Of a stretch of DNA of 64,000 bases, positions 32,017-40,535 are shown piece by piece. Position numbers and translations under genes: made by a program. Origin of the DNA: CAZKYX01 sp964557125 (GTDB taxonomy: Bacteria > Patescibacteriota > Microgenomatia > Levybacterales > GWA1-39-11); NCBI GenBank assembly GCA_964557125.1, contig CAZKYX010000001.1, forward strand, positions 42,593 through 106,592, given 5' to 3'. Below the pieces are notes generated by a model. It was not told where the DNA came from. It ran no database searches and was given only the letters and a program-made list of their open reading frames with translations. The stretch's first letter is position 1; every line of letters starts with the position of its first letter.

Positions 32017-32394
32017 ATGGAAAGTATCGAAACAATAATGACAAGTGGAGCAAGCGTTTCCTTCAACCAATCAAGCGAGAAGCAGAGTGCAGGTGAAGTT
32101 GAAGCATCAAAGCTTCAGGCGATTGATGAAAAGGTGCCAGAGCTGGAAGTTGCAACTGAAGCAAGACGGGCAGACGTGCTTCTTGAAATCGCTAAGACTG
32201 AAGGGTTTGAAATTACGTTTAAAAAATTATCCGAAGGCGACTTTAGGGTTGCAGAAGAAAAAGTAAAGAGATACTCAAACGGGAGTTGGCAAGAGCACTT
32301 ACGGGAGGAGAGCGAGGAAGAAACTATAGGTGATTCAAAAGAATCTGTATATACAGTGCCCACCTGTCAGGCGGAGAGAACTTTCTTGACGTGA
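32017..32394 (+). CDS. Hypothetical charged protein, 125 aa, possibly frameshifted
   Basis: Acidic helical protein starting MESIETIMTSG. The last 13 residues (VPTCQAERTFLT) look unlike the rest. In the neighbouring frame the same DNA reads LSGGENFLDVKIQTLQ and runs straight into the next protein. A single indel near 32340-32366 would fuse the two into one coiled-coil protein of about 225 aa. Confidence 0.45.
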   Translation: MESIETIMTSGASVSFNQSSEKQSAGEVEASKLQAIDEKVPELEVATEARRADVLLEIAKTEGFEITFKKLSEGDFRVAEEKVKRYSNGSWQEHLREESEEETIGDSKESVYTVPTCQAERTFLT

Positions 32395-32684
32395 AAATCC
32401 AAACCCTGCAAACAACTGTTGATAAGTTGGTTGAGCAAAATCAGGAGCTTGAAGAGGAATTGAAAGTGATTGGCAATGTAGGCGAATACATTGCGGGAAT
32501 TTATCTTGAAAGAGCGAAGGCCTTGGAGGCTATTGCTCAAAACGCGAAAGACGAAAAAAAGAAAGACAATTGGCTTTCAGTACTCATTGGAATTATTGCC
32601 AACTTAATGAAGATGACAATGGTTGAAGACAAAGATCTTGAAAAACAAAAGGAAGCTGAAGCGATTGAAAAGCTTACATCCTAA
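32391..32684 (+). CDS. Coiled-coil protein with C-terminal hydrophobic helix, 97 aa
   Basis: GTG start overlapping the previous TGA (GTGA). Coiled coil in residues about 3-28 (LQTTVDKLVEQNQELEEEL) and a hydrophobic helix near 62-75. It may be the second half of one original gene with the preceding ORF. Function unknown. Confidence 0.45.
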   Translation: MKIQTLQTTVDKLVEQNQELEEELKVIGNVGEYIAGIYLERAKALEAIAQNAKDEKKKDNWLSVLIGIIANLMKMTMVEDKDLEKQKEAEAIEKLTS

Positions 32685-32732
32685 AGCTATACTTAGGAAG
32701 TGTCCTTCGACAATGCTCAGGATTAACTAGGT

Positions 32733-33959
32733 ATGAGATACTCTAATATTTTTGCTTCTACATTTCGCCAGCCCCCGAAGGAAGCGGAGACCATAAACCA
32801 CAAATTGCTTGTACAAGCTGGGTATGTTGATCAGCTCATGGCAGGAGTATACACCTATCTTCCTTTTGGTCTTATCGTCCTTCGAAAAATTGAATCTATC
32901 GTTCGAAAGTATATGAATGAGATTGGCGGACAGGAAGTCCTTATGCCAATCTTACACCCTAAGGATATTTGGCAGACAACAGGAGGTTGGGATAACATCG
33001 ACGTACTATTCAAGGTGCATAGTAGAACGGAGCGAGATTATGCTTTAGGTCAAAGCGAGGAAGAAGTGGTAACGCCTCTTGTCATGGGAAGAGTAAATAC
33101 CTATAAAGATTTACCTCTTGCTGTCTACCAAATTCATTGGAAATATCGCGACGAGCTGCGTGCTAAGTCTGGGATACTTCGTGGGCGTGAATTTTTCATG
33201 AAAGATATGTATTCATTTCATGCAAATCAGGAGGATTTTGACACTTTTTATCATACGGCAAAAGAAGCATACAAAAAAATATTTTCTGATATGGGGCTGA
33301 TTGCAAAGGTGACTGAGGCATCTGGTGGAAGTTTTTCAAAGAAAATTTCGTATGAATTTATGGTGCTAACAGACGCTGGTGAGGATGATATTTTGTATTG
33401 TGATGCATGTGATTACTGTGTCAATGTTGAAGTGGCTAAAGACGCAAAGGAGGGCGAACAGTGTCCGAAATGTTCTAAGGCAACACTTGCAAAAGCACGT
33501 GCTTCAGAGGTGGGAAATGTATTTGATTTGGGTCAGAAGTACGGAAAAGATTTTGACTTAGGCTTTTTGGATAGTGAAGGGCACAAGCAGTTTCCTATTA
33601 TGGGGTGCTACGGAATTGGAATTTCAAGAGCAATGGGGGTAATTGTTGAAAAGTTCAATGACGAAAAGGGGATAATATGGCCTGAGAGCGTAGCCCCTTT
33701 TAGAGTGTATCTTATATCAATTGGTGAAAATGCTCGAGCTGAAGAACTATACAAAACACTTACAGAAAAGCAGATAGAGGTGTTGTACGATGACAGGGAT
33801 AAAAATCCTGGGGAAAAATTTAAGGACGCAGACCTTCTCGGAATTCCCTACAGGATAGTTGTTTCGCCAAAGAATGAAGAAGGAAAGTTTGAATTAAAAA
33901 AAAGAACCGAGGAAGATGTTGAAAATGTTACCGAAGACGAGCTTCTTAGAATTTTATAA
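32733..33959 (+). CDS. proS: Prolyl-tRNA synthetase without editing insert
   Basis: 408-aa class II synthetase. Motif 1 covers residues about 45-75, motif 2 is the WKYRDELRAKSGILRGREFFMKD stretch (about 130-152), and motif 3 is the GCYGIGISRAMGVI segment near 290. The anticodon-binding domain ends the protein. The roughly 180-aa INS editing domain that bacterial-type enzymes carry between motifs 2 and 3 is absent; only a short linker with CDACDYC and CPKC, possibly a zinc site, is there. It therefore should not clear Ala-tRNA(Pro) itself. Confidence 0.93.
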   Translation: MRYSNIFASTFRQPPKEAETINHKLLVQAGYVDQLMAGVYTYLPFGLIVLRKIESIVRKYMNEIGGQEVLMPILHPKDIWQTTGGWDNIDVLFKVHSRTERDYALGQSEEEVVTPLVMGRVNTYKDLPLAVYQIHWKYRDELRAKSGILRGREFFMKDMYSFHANQEDFDTFYHTAKEAYKKIFSDMGLIAKVTEASGGSFSKKISYEFMVLTDAGEDDILYCDACDYCVNVEVAKDAKEGEQCPKCSKATLAKARASEVGNVFDLGQKYGKDFDLGFLDSEGHKQFPIMGCYGIGISRAMGVIVEKFNDEKGIIWPESVAPFRVYLISIGENARAEELYKTLTEKQIEVLYDDRDKNPGEKFKDADLLGIPYRIVVSPKNEEGKFELKKRTEEDVENVTEDELLRIL

Positions 33960-34464
33960 ACCCAAGCAATACCAGCCAGAAAAAGGTCCACACAAGGGTA
34001 AAAGCTGTGAAAAGAACGACAACCACTGGGGTTGATAGTCCTTTTTTTGGAGCACTTGGGGTGGGTGTAGGTTGCGTGGTTGCATTTGCAACCGGTGTTC
34101 CTGGTGCCGGCTTGGGAGCATCAGCTGTTGTAGCTGTAACAACTTTTCCAGAGAATGAGAAAGGTTTGGTGCCTATGTCTTGTAGGGGTCTTGGTTGGGC
34201 AGAGGACAAATATTCCGAACTATCTACAGGTGGAGTTGCGATGGGTGCAGTTGGAGCTGGTGGAACTGGCACTATTGGAGCGGGTGTAGTGGGGGTTATG
34301 GGAATAGCATTTATTGTAGGTGGTGGTGTTCCGCCAAGCACTGCAGGCGCGGGTGTTGCTGCTGGTGGAGCTGCTGCTGCTGCGCTTTTTGCACCAGCTG
34401 GAGTATTCATCACGCGATCATAGATTTCTTTCAGCTCAGGGGTCAGGTTCTGTTTGCTGTCCAT
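33946..34464 (-). CDS. Ala/Pro/Thr-rich tail-anchored membrane protein
   Basis: 172 aa: a short helical N-terminus, a long Ala-Pro-Thr-rich disordered region (about 25-140) and one C-terminal membrane helix (VVVVLFTAFTLVWTFFWLVLL, residues about 147-167) with a four-residue tail. No enzymatic domain. Such architecture suits a membrane tether. TTGACA-N18-TAAACT precedes it, 7 nt before the ATG. It overlaps the end of proS by 14 bp. Confidence 0.65.
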   Translation of the reverse strand: MDSKQNLTPELKEIYDRVMNTPAGAKSAAAAAPPAATPAPAVLGGTPPPTINAIPITPTTPAPIVPVPPAPTAPIATPPVDSSEYLSSAQPRPLQDIGTKPFSFSGKVVTATTADAPKPAPGTPVANATTQPTPTPSAPKKGLSTPVVVVLFTAFTLVWTFFWLVLLGFIKF

Positions 34465-34471
34465 ACTACTC

Positions 34472-34501
34472 AGTTTAGGCTGAATGAAAAGTTCTTGTCA
34501 A
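34472..34501 (-). promoter_or_regulatory. Leaderless-type promoter of the tail-anchored protein
   Basis: TTGACA at 34501-34496 and TAAACT at 34477-34472 with an 18-bp spacer; the ATG begins 7 nt after the -10 box. Confidence 0.6.
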
Positions 34502-34542
34502 GTGATTCAAAGTACGATATACTACTCAACTTTCTGCAAAAG

Positions 34543-34570
34543 GTTGTAGGTTGTAGGTTTTAGGTTGTAG
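34543..34570. repeat. (GTTGTAG) heptamer tract, 4 units
   Basis: GTTGTAG, GTTGTAG, GTTTTAG, GTTGTAG. It is the reverse complement of the CTACAAC tracts at 47200 and 54398. It contributes the TAG of the TAGAAT -10 box of the next gene. Confidence 0.85.
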
Positions 34571-34583
34571 AATAAATACACGT

Positions 34584-35528
34584 ATGAGAAGAATTGTTAC
34601 ACACAAATCATCGGATCTAGACGCCATTACATCAGTTTGGCTTATAAAGCGCTTTTTGACCAACTGGGATAGTGCCAGTGTTGAGTTTGTGAATGCAGGG
34701 GATAAGCTAGAGGGGGAGTATCAGAATGCAGGTGAGGCTATAGAAATTATTGACGGGATTGAGACCATTACCGTTGATACCGGTATGGGGGCTCTAGATC
34801 ACCACCAGACAGCTGATAACAACTGTTGTGGTGCGAGCCTTGCATTGGATTTTGTACTTACACATAGCGACTCAAGTCTTATTAAGCACGACGTAAGAAG
34901 AGACGCCGTGAAGAGAATTGTTGAACTTGTAATTGACGACGATCATTTCCAAGAGGTGTACTACCCTGATTCTAGCCATGACATCTATGAATTTGGGCTT
35001 GTTGCTATAATTCAAGGTTTTAAACTAGAGAATCAAAAGGACGACGGGGCACTTGTTGAGTTTATGATGGTGTGTCTTGATAGTGTGCTGCAAAACCTTG
35101 AGAAAAAGATATGGGCTGAAAATGAAATAAAAGAAAAGGGAGTCGAGTTTGATAGCAAATGGGGGAAGGCAATGGCGGTTGAAACGATAAATGATGAGGT
35201 GTTAAAACTTGCGCAAATGCAAGGATACAAGCTTGCAGTAAGAAAAGACCCAAATGGTGGATTTGTGAGAATTAAAGCAATACCTGATGTAAGAAGTAAG
35301 AATTATGAAGTAGGTATTAAGGGGGAAGATGCAAAAAAAGAACAAGAACTGATAAAGACGATTGATTTGACGCAGGCTTATGAAAAATTAAAGGAAATGG
35401 ACAGTGAGGCGTCTTGGTTTTTGCATGCTTCAAAGCGAATGCTTCTCAATGGTTCTTCCAAAAATCCTGAAATGAAAGGAACGAAGCTTACTTTGCCTGA
35501 GGTTATTGAGGTGCTTTCCAAATTTTAA
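34584..35528 (+). CDS. DHH/MYG1-like phosphoesterase family protein
   Basis: 314 aa. The N-terminal THKSSDLDAITSVWLIKRF and DTGMGALDHHQ (near residue 67) correspond to the Asp/His metal sites of DHH-type phosphoesterases and MYG1-like proteins. A second acidic pair DDDHF lies near 117. The reaction is not known; relatives cleave phosphodiesters of nucleotides or RNA. It converges on prfA with a 4-bp overlap. Confidence 0.6.
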   Translation: MRRIVTHKSSDLDAITSVWLIKRFLTNWDSASVEFVNAGDKLEGEYQNAGEAIEIIDGIETITVDTGMGALDHHQTADNNCCGASLALDFVLTHSDSSLIKHDVRRDAVKRIVELVIDDDHFQEVYYPDSSHDIYEFGLVAIIQGFKLENQKDDGALVEFMMVCLDSVLQNLEKKIWAENEIKEKGVEFDSKWGKAMAVETINDEVLKLAQMQGYKLAVRKDPNGGFVRIKAIPDVRSKNYEVGIKGEDAKKEQELIKTIDLTQAYEKLKEMDSEASWFLHASKRMLLNGSSKNPEMKGTKLTLPEVIEVLSKF

Positions 35529-36460
35529 GAGTTACTGTTTTGCTCCAATTCACTTTCAGAATTTCTTAAATCTTCGATAATTTTGTCTATTCCCCCATCC
35601 ATTATTTCAGGTAGATTATGATAAGACTTTCCAATTCTGTGGTCAGTAACTCTGTCTTGAGGAAAATTATATGTTCTTATTTTTTCATTACGCATTCCTT
35701 TTCCTACCTGTGTGGACTTTAATTCCGATATCTCCTTGTGTTGTTTTTCTACCTCAATCTCCCATAATTTAGAGCGCAAAATGTTCATAGCATTTTCTCT
35801 ATTCTGAATTTGAGAACGTTCTGTTTGGGCTGTTACTACAAGTCCTGAAGGAGTGTGCTTAAGTCTAACAGCTGTTGAGACCTTGTTAACATTCTGACCT
35901 CCATGTCCACCGGCTCTATATGCTTCAAACTCAATATCCTCAGGGCGAATGTGCAAATCAATATCCTCAAGTTCTGGAAGAGAGGATACTACGCATGTTG
36001 AAGTGTGAACACGGCCACGTTTTTCTGTAAGTGGAACTCTTTGTACTCTGTGTACCCCTGATTCGAATTTAAAAATACCAAATCCATTTTTACTTTTAAT
36101 TTTGATACTAAATTCATCAAGAATTTCAAATGGAATGCCATTTCGCTCTGCATATCGAATATACATGCGCAATAATTCTCCAGCAAAGATATTTGCCTCA
36201 TCTCCTCCTGCAGCACCCTTTACTTCAATAATTGCATTTCGTGTATCAAGTGAAGCGCCTGTTTCTGGTTTTGCTTCATATTCTGAAGTATCAAAAGCTG
36301 TGGAGCCCACTAGCTTTTCAAGTTCTTCCTTTTGTTTTTTTAGCGTTGAAATCTCCTCGTAGGCAAGAGGGGACATTTCCGGATCTGAGGTTAATTTTTC
36401 AGCTTCCGAAATCTTAAAATCTATATCGTAAATTTGTGCGAGAACAACATCCTTGTTCAT
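35525..36460 (-). CDS. prfA: Peptide chain release factor 1, compact form
   Basis: 311 aa, about 50 residues shorter than typical RF1, the loss being in the N-terminal helical domain. The GGQ loop is AGGHGGQNVNKVS, the stop-codon tripeptide PxT is PLT in VQRVPLTEKRGRVHTS, and the C-terminus RTYNFPQDRVTDHRI is RF1-like rather than RF2-like. It reads UAA and UAG. An RF2 is not in the window, although UGA is used as a stop by genes such as the one ending at 1902. Confidence 0.93.
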   Translation of the reverse strand: MNKDVVLAQIYDIDFKISEAEKLTSDPEMSPLAYEEISTLKKQKEELEKLVGSTAFDTSEYEAKPETGASLDTRNAIIEVKGAAGGDEANIFAGELLRMYIRYAERNGIPFEILDEFSIKIKSKNGFGIFKFESGVHRVQRVPLTEKRGRVHTSTCVVSSLPELEDIDLHIRPEDIEFEAYRAGGHGGQNVNKVSTAVRLKHTPSGLVVTAQTERSQIQNRENAMNILRSKLWEIEVEKQHKEISELKSTQVGKGMRNEKIRTYNFPQDRVTDHRIGKSYHNLPEIMDGGIDKIIEDLRNSESELEQNSNS

Positions 36461-36571
36461 AATTTTTAAGTTTAAATTTAAAATTTTAAATCAAATTCTA
36501 ATTATTCAATTTTAAAACATTTTGCATTCATTAAAAATTAAAAATTGGAAATTAAAAATTGAATAGTGTGG
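36461..36571. repeat. AT-rich heptamer spacer
   Basis: Short spacer between rpmE and prfA of TAAATTT/AAAATTT/TTAAAAA-like units. No separate promoter is clear. Confidence 0.5.
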
Positions 36572-36862
36572 TTAGTTTTTCTTGAGTGCTTGGAGCATGT
36601 CGCGCAGAGTCATAGGACCAGTGTCTTCTTTGATTTCTTTTGCTTTCTTTGCAGTAGGTCTGTAAGCGTCCATTTTTTTCTGGAACTTCTCAATTCTTGA
36701 AGCTGTATCAACGAATTTTTGCTGACCTGTGTAGAAAGGATGACAGTTGCTACAAAGTTCTACGGTGATTCTTTCACTTGTTGAGCCCACAGTAAAAGAG
36801 TTCCCGCAAGAGCAGGTTACTGTTGCATTATCAAAGTATTGTGGATGGATGCTTGCCTTCAT
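36572..36862 (-). CDS. rpmE: Ribosomal protein bL31 with C-terminal extension
   Basis: 96 aa. The first 70 residues are bL31 of the zinc-binding type, with CSCG and CSNC and the HPFYTGQQKFVDT segment; about 25 extra residues form a charged tail. bL31 bridges the two ribosomal subunits. TATAAT at 36877-36872 (minus strand) lies 9 nt before the ATG, so the leader is at most 2-3 nt. prfA follows on the same strand. Confidence 0.93.
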   Translation of the reverse strand: MKASIHPQYFDNATVTCSCGNSFTVGSTSERITVELCSNCHPFYTGQQKFVDTASRIEKFQKKMDAYRPTAKKAKEIKEDTGPMTLRDMLQALKKN

Positions 36863-36907
36863 ATTTCGATAATTATACCGTATTTGTGCTAGAATTGCAA
36901 TTTATAT

Positions 36908-37489
36908 ATGCCAAATAAAATTGAACAGAAGAGTCAGCACCCCAATTTTGTTTTAGGAAAGTCAAAACAGGAATGGACAAAAGCTGAGGAGAGAAATCTC
37001 AACAGTCTTGGATTTGACGGGAAAAGAGTAACCCTTTTAAAATATCTTGCAGAGACTGATGGAAAATTAACATCACCCAAAATTCTTGGGTGTGAGTTTG
37101 GATGTCCCCAAAAAATATGGGAAAAAGGACGAAGCGTTATAGAAGTTCATAGTGTTGTTGATAATAATAAACAATTGAGAAGTGGTCTTTACGCTTACGC
37201 ATTTACTCCTAGCAATCTTAGGTTTTTATCAACAAAGCACATGCCGCTTGCTGCTCTTGTTGAAATGGACTTTGTGCATTTTCTCAATTTAAGTATCGCC
37301 CCTCAGCAAATAGCTGTAAAAGCTTCGACATTTCAAGTGTTGGATATAACAGATAAAAGTTTGGGTAGAAATTTAACAGATATGCCTCTGAATGAGCTGA
37401 GTGATGCTGCTTTTCAGATAGGATATGGAGCAAGAACGTGGGGTGATGTAAATGAAATAATAGAACGAATCAACCAAAAGGCTCTGTAG
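36908..37489 (+). CDS. Hypothetical protein, 193 aa
   Basis: Soluble protein of unknown type. Residues about 40-80 (RVTLLKYLAETDGKLTSPKI) could be a winged helix, but no convincing match is seen. TAGAAT at 36890-36895 ends 12 nt before the ATG. Confidence 0.6.
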   Translation: MPNKIEQKSQHPNFVLGKSKQEWTKAEERNLNSLGFDGKRVTLLKYLAETDGKLTSPKILGCEFGCPQKIWEKGRSVIEVHSVVDNNKQLRSGLYAYAFTPSNLRFLSTKHMPLAALVEMDFVHFLNLSIAPQQIAVKASTFQVLDITDKSLGRNLTDMPLNELSDAAFQIGYGARTWGDVNEIIERINQKAL

Positions 37490-37520
37490 TTTCGAGACTT
37501 TCGTATCCAGTGCTTATAGA

Positions 37521-38462
37521 TTAATTTTGCTTCCCTTTGTGTCCTGTCAGGTGAAAGTGTGGCCAATGGATGGTCGTTTCTGCAATATAAAGTCCAAAGA
37601 AAATAAAGGCAGCGCCTAGCAGAAATGGAATAGTTATGGTTTCTTTTAGCATAAAAAATGCAGCAGCGGTTGCAATAACTGGGTCTAGATAGACAAAAAA
37701 GCCAACACGTGATACTTCAAGTTTTGAAAGCCCCCACATCCAGCAGTAGAAAGCGATAGCTGAAGTAAATAGTATTCCAAACGTTATATAAAATACGAAA
37801 TGAATATTCTGTAGAAGAATGGGAAACTCGTTGAGCAGCGAAGGGAGTGCGAATGGAAAAAGAGTAAGACTTCCTATAAAGAATGTATAAAAAGTGATAG
37901 TGGAGGGTGCATATCTTTTTGTTAAGTCTTTGCAAATTATTTCGTACAGGAGCCATGTGAAGGTTGCGGTAAATAAGAGGAGATTTCCAAAAATGCTTAC
38001 AGATACGCCTTCGGTAACAAGAGGCGCGAGAAAGACTACTAGCATTCCAATCATCCCAAATAGGCAGCCATATACAAGATTTTTCTTCACTTTTTCTTTT
38101 AAAAATACAGTAGCAAAAATAAGTGTTATTACTGGAGTTCCCGCTGACAATATTGCAGCATTCATTACAGAAGTGAGTTTTAGGCCGTAGAAAAAGATGG
38201 GAATGTGAAGCGTTACGCCTACAAATGCTGCAAGAAAGAGTCGAGGAATATCCTTTTTTGCGATATACAGATTCGGCTTTAACAAGAATATGAGAAATGA
38301 AGCGCCATAAAATCGAAGGAATGCAACGAGATATACTGGAGCCATCAAGAGAGCAAGTTTCATGATAGGGGCGCTCACGCCCCATATAAGAGAGGTAATG
38401 GTAAGCGTTACGAGTGCTTCCTTTTTTTCTTGTAGAAAAATGAGTCTTTTAAATAATTTCAT
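37521..38462 (-). CDS. EamA/DMT family transporter
   Basis: 313 aa with ten membrane helices in two EamA repeats, as in drug/metabolite transporters (for example SLIWGVSAPIMKLAL at the start and LEVSRVGFFVYLDPVIATAAAFF in repeat 2, split by a loop). I start at ATG 38462 (MKLFKRL); the longer frame to 38537 would translate a palindromic repeat. Substrate unknown. Confidence 0.87.
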   Translation of the reverse strand: MKLFKRLIFLQEKKEALVTLTITSLIWGVSAPIMKLALLMAPVYLVAFLRFYGASFLIFLLKPNLYIAKKDIPRLFLAAFVGVTLHIPIFFYGLKLTSVMNAAILSAGTPVITLIFATVFLKEKVKKNLVYGCLFGMIGMLVVFLAPLVTEGVSVSIFGNLLLFTATFTWLLYEIICKDLTKRYAPSTITFYTFFIGSLTLFPFALPSLLNEFPILLQNIHFVFYITFGILFTSAIAFYCWMWGLSKLEVSRVGFFVYLDPVIATAAAFFMLKETITIPFLLGAAFIFFGLYIAETTIHWPHFHLTGHKGKQN

Positions 38463-38474
38463 GTCGTTTAAATA

Positions 38475-38520
38475 TTGTTCGAGCGAAGCCTGCCTAGTCT
38501 GCAAGACTGGTCGAGAACTT
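38475..38520. repeat. Palindromic repeat between the DMT and GIY-YIG genes
   Basis: TTGTTCGAGCGAAGCC on the left and GGTCGAGAAC on the right, with the inner pair AGTCTGCAAGACT, form a branched hairpin. Similar TCGA-rich palindromes lie at 28594 and 38802. Confidence 0.55.
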
Positions 38521-38788
38521 ACCATTCCTTTTTCCAAGTGCCGTTTATTAGTTTTAGTTTTTTAGCACGGCTCCAATCTTTTATTTGCAGTTCTCTGTTC
38601 CTCGCTACTTCTAGGTTATCATGTTCTTCAACGTAAGCAATACGTTTTACTCCATGCTCCCGTGTATATCTTGAACCAAGTTTGGAGATGTGTTGTTCGA
38701 ACCTGTTTGAAACGTTCCAAGTAAGACCGGTATAGTATGTAGAATCATTGCATTCAATAATATAAACATACCACTTCCATTTGGGCAT
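38519..38788 (-). CDS. GIY-YIG nuclease domain protein (UPF0213-like)
   Basis: 89 aa, a single GIY-YIG domain: WYVYIIECNDSTYYTGLT (the YVY/YTG form of GIY...YIG), the arginine in NRFEQHISKLG, and a conserved Glu in RNRELQIKDW. These tiny nucleases occur in multiple copies in many genomes and have no agreed function. It lies between two palindromic repeats; a second copy is at 53106. Confidence 0.85.
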   Translation of the reverse strand: MPKWKWYVYIIECNDSTYYTGLTWNVSNRFEQHISKLGSRYTREHGVKRIAYVEEHDNLEVARNRELQIKDWSRAKKLKLINGTWKKEW

Positions 38789-38834
38789 AATTTAGGTACT
38801 TCTCGACGCGCTTTGCTTACTCGAAGAATAAAAT

Positions 38835-40019
38835 TTAAGTAAGTTGTTCAATAAGTTGTTCGATGCTTACTGTTTTCTTTTCAATTTCGCCGTTTTCATT
38901 CTTCCATCTCAGTTCCACTTCCGTTTCATTTTGGGGAATAACAACATAAGGAATACCTTTTTTTTCAGCATACTTAAATTGCTTTTCAAGCGGAGCACTT
39001 GAGTTGAGATAAACTTCGCAATTGATATTGCTAGAGCGCAGTTGAGAACTAATTGCAATTGACTTATCCCCTAATTCTAGGGAGGGCACGGCGACCAACA
39101 CTTTTGTGGTTGCTAAATTGCTTGGGAACAATCCTTTCTCTTCCATTGCCTCCAGAAGTCTGTCAAATCCAAAAGCAAAACCAACTGCTGGAATGTCCTG
39201 ATTTCCAAACATTCCGATAAGTTTGTCATATCTCCCGCCGCCTCCGATTGAACCGACGTCAAATCCTTCAATTTCAACTTCTATGATAAGTCCGGTGTAA
39301 TAATCCAGTCCACGGGCTAAGGTCGGCTCATACTGCACATTTTCGCCCACAAAGTTTTTATTATTCAGAAGTATTTGTATAAGCTCAGTGGGTTGTTTGT
39401 CTTGAATTTCAGAAAGGAGATTTTCATCAAGTCCTTTTTCTTTCAGTTCCTGTCTAACCCCTTCTTCGCCAATCTTTTTTAATTTATCAATCGTTTGAAT
39501 AGTAGAAGGACTAACGCCGTCAAAGTTGGCTCTATCATTTATTAATATTTTAAAACCTGAAAAACCTAGTTTTTTAAGACAGGTGTCAATTACTTGTACT
39601 ATTTCCGTATCAGAACCGATTGATTTTTCACCTACCGTATCAATATCACACTGAAGGAATTCACGGAAACGCCCGCGTTGTGTGTTATCAGCCCGCCATA
39701 CATTTTGAATTTGATATCGCTTGAAAGGGAAGGGTAGGTCATTTTGATATTGAGCTACAACTCGTGCAAGAGGTACTGTCTGGTCATATCTGAGGGCAAC
39801 ATTTCTTCCGCCATTATCCATAAATCGGTACATCAATTTATCGCCTTCCTCACCATACTTTCCCAATAGAATGTCCTCGTACTCAAGAGCTGGTGTTTCT
39901 AGCGGTTCAAAGCCATAGGACTCAAACACGCCTCTCAGTGTGTTAATTACAAACTGCCTTTTTCTCGCATCCTTTGGGAGAAAATCGCGAAATCCTTTAA
40001 GTGTTCGTGGTTCTACTTT
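38835..40019 (-). CDS. hisS: Histidyl-tRNA synthetase
   Basis: 394-aa class II synthetase from the start MKVEPRTLKGFRDFLP. Motif 2 is the RYQIQNVWRADNTQRGRFREF stretch near 110-130 (quoted in part), the histidine motifs are ARGLDYYTG and GSIGGGGRYD, and the C-terminal anticodon domain is complete. The longer frame to 40082 overlaps the upstream gene; TAGAAT lies 8 nt before the chosen ATG. Confidence 0.95.
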   Translation of the reverse strand, partial: KVEPRTLKGFRDFLPKDARKRQFVINTLRGVFESYGFEPLETPALEYEDILLGKYGEEGDKLMYRFMDNGGRNVALRYDQTVPLARVVAQYQNDLPFPFKRYQIQNVWRADNTQRGRFREFLQCDIDTVGEKSIGSDTEIVQVIDTCLKKLGFSGFKILINDRANFDGVSPSTIQTIDKLKKIGEEGVRQELKEKGLDENLLSEIQDKQPTELIQILLNNKNFVGENVQYEPTLARGLDYYTGLIIEVEIEGFDVGSIGGGGRYDKLIGMFGNQDIPAVGFAFGFDRLLEAMEEKGLFPSNLATTKVLVAVPSLELGDKSIAISSQLRSSNINCEVYLNSSAPLEKQFKYAEKKGIPYVVIPQNETEVELRWKNENGEIEKKTVSIEQLIEQLT

Positions 40020-40071
40020 CATATTGTTTGATTCTACTATTTTAGGGGGTTTTGAGCAAGCAATGAGAAGT

Positions 40072-40449
40072 CTATCCGCCAATGCCTTGACCTGCTTTAG
40101 TTTCTCTTTTTGTCATGGCGCGTTGACTTGCAATATTTGGTTCATGAAGGGAAGACGTGCCAAAGGGTTTTAGCTGTGGTCTTTCGTCTCCAATTTGTGG
40201 ACCCTGCGGGGATTGTTGCTGAGCTTGGGGAGCCTCCAAACTGTTAATTGTTGAGAGTCGCGCCCTGACAGCAGCTAATTTTTGTGCCGTTTCTGAAGCT
40301 TCTTGTTCTGTCTGAGTTTTTGTGACCAGCTGCTTTGGTGCCTGACTAATAAGAGCTGTGGGTACTTGCGCAAGCTGCTTGGCGCCTTCGCTCACCATAT
40401 CTTTTAGACCGTCTCCAACACCACCAATAATTCCACCACCATCACTCAT
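40072..40449 (-). CDS. Gln/Ala/Pro-rich hypothetical protein, 125 aa
   Basis: Low-complexity protein: Gly-rich start (MSDGGGIIGGVGDGL), a helical middle and a Gln/Pro-rich end. No domain or membrane segment recognised. A heptamer tract (GTATAAA, GTATTGT, GAATAAA, GTATAAA at 40457-40484) lies directly upstream. Confidence 0.55.
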   Translation of the reverse strand: MSDGGGIIGGVGDGLKDMVSEGAKQLAQVPTALISQAPKQLVTKTQTEQEASETAQKLAAVRARLSTINSLEAPQAQQQSPQGPQIGDERPQLKPFGTSSLHEPNIASQRAMTKRETKAGQGIGG

Positions 40450-40456
40450 AAAAATA

Positions 40457-40535
40457 GTATAAAGTATTGTGAATAAAGTATAAAGGGAGGGGAAATTTCT
40501 TGAAAACTTAATACTTACTTCTTAACCCTTAATTC
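40457..40535. repeat. Two heptamer tracts in one spacer
   Basis: GTATAAA, GTATTGT, GAATAAA, GTATAAA (40457-40484) and TTAATAC, TTACTTC, TTAACCC, TTAATTC (40508-40535). Two different heptamer families share the same 85-bp spacer. Confidence 0.75.

Noticed and set aside
34007..34423. Plus-strand 138-aa Gly/Val/Ala-rich frame
   Set aside because: It is the mirror of the Ala/Pro-rich minus-strand gene, which has a good promoter and a C-terminal membrane helix.
35525..36460. Alternative genetic code (UGA read as Gly, as in some CPR lineages) because only RF1 is seen
   Set aside because: Several genes end cleanly at TGA, sometimes overlapping the next start (1902, 32394), and conserved proteins show no in-frame TGA. 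RF2 may simply be outside the window.
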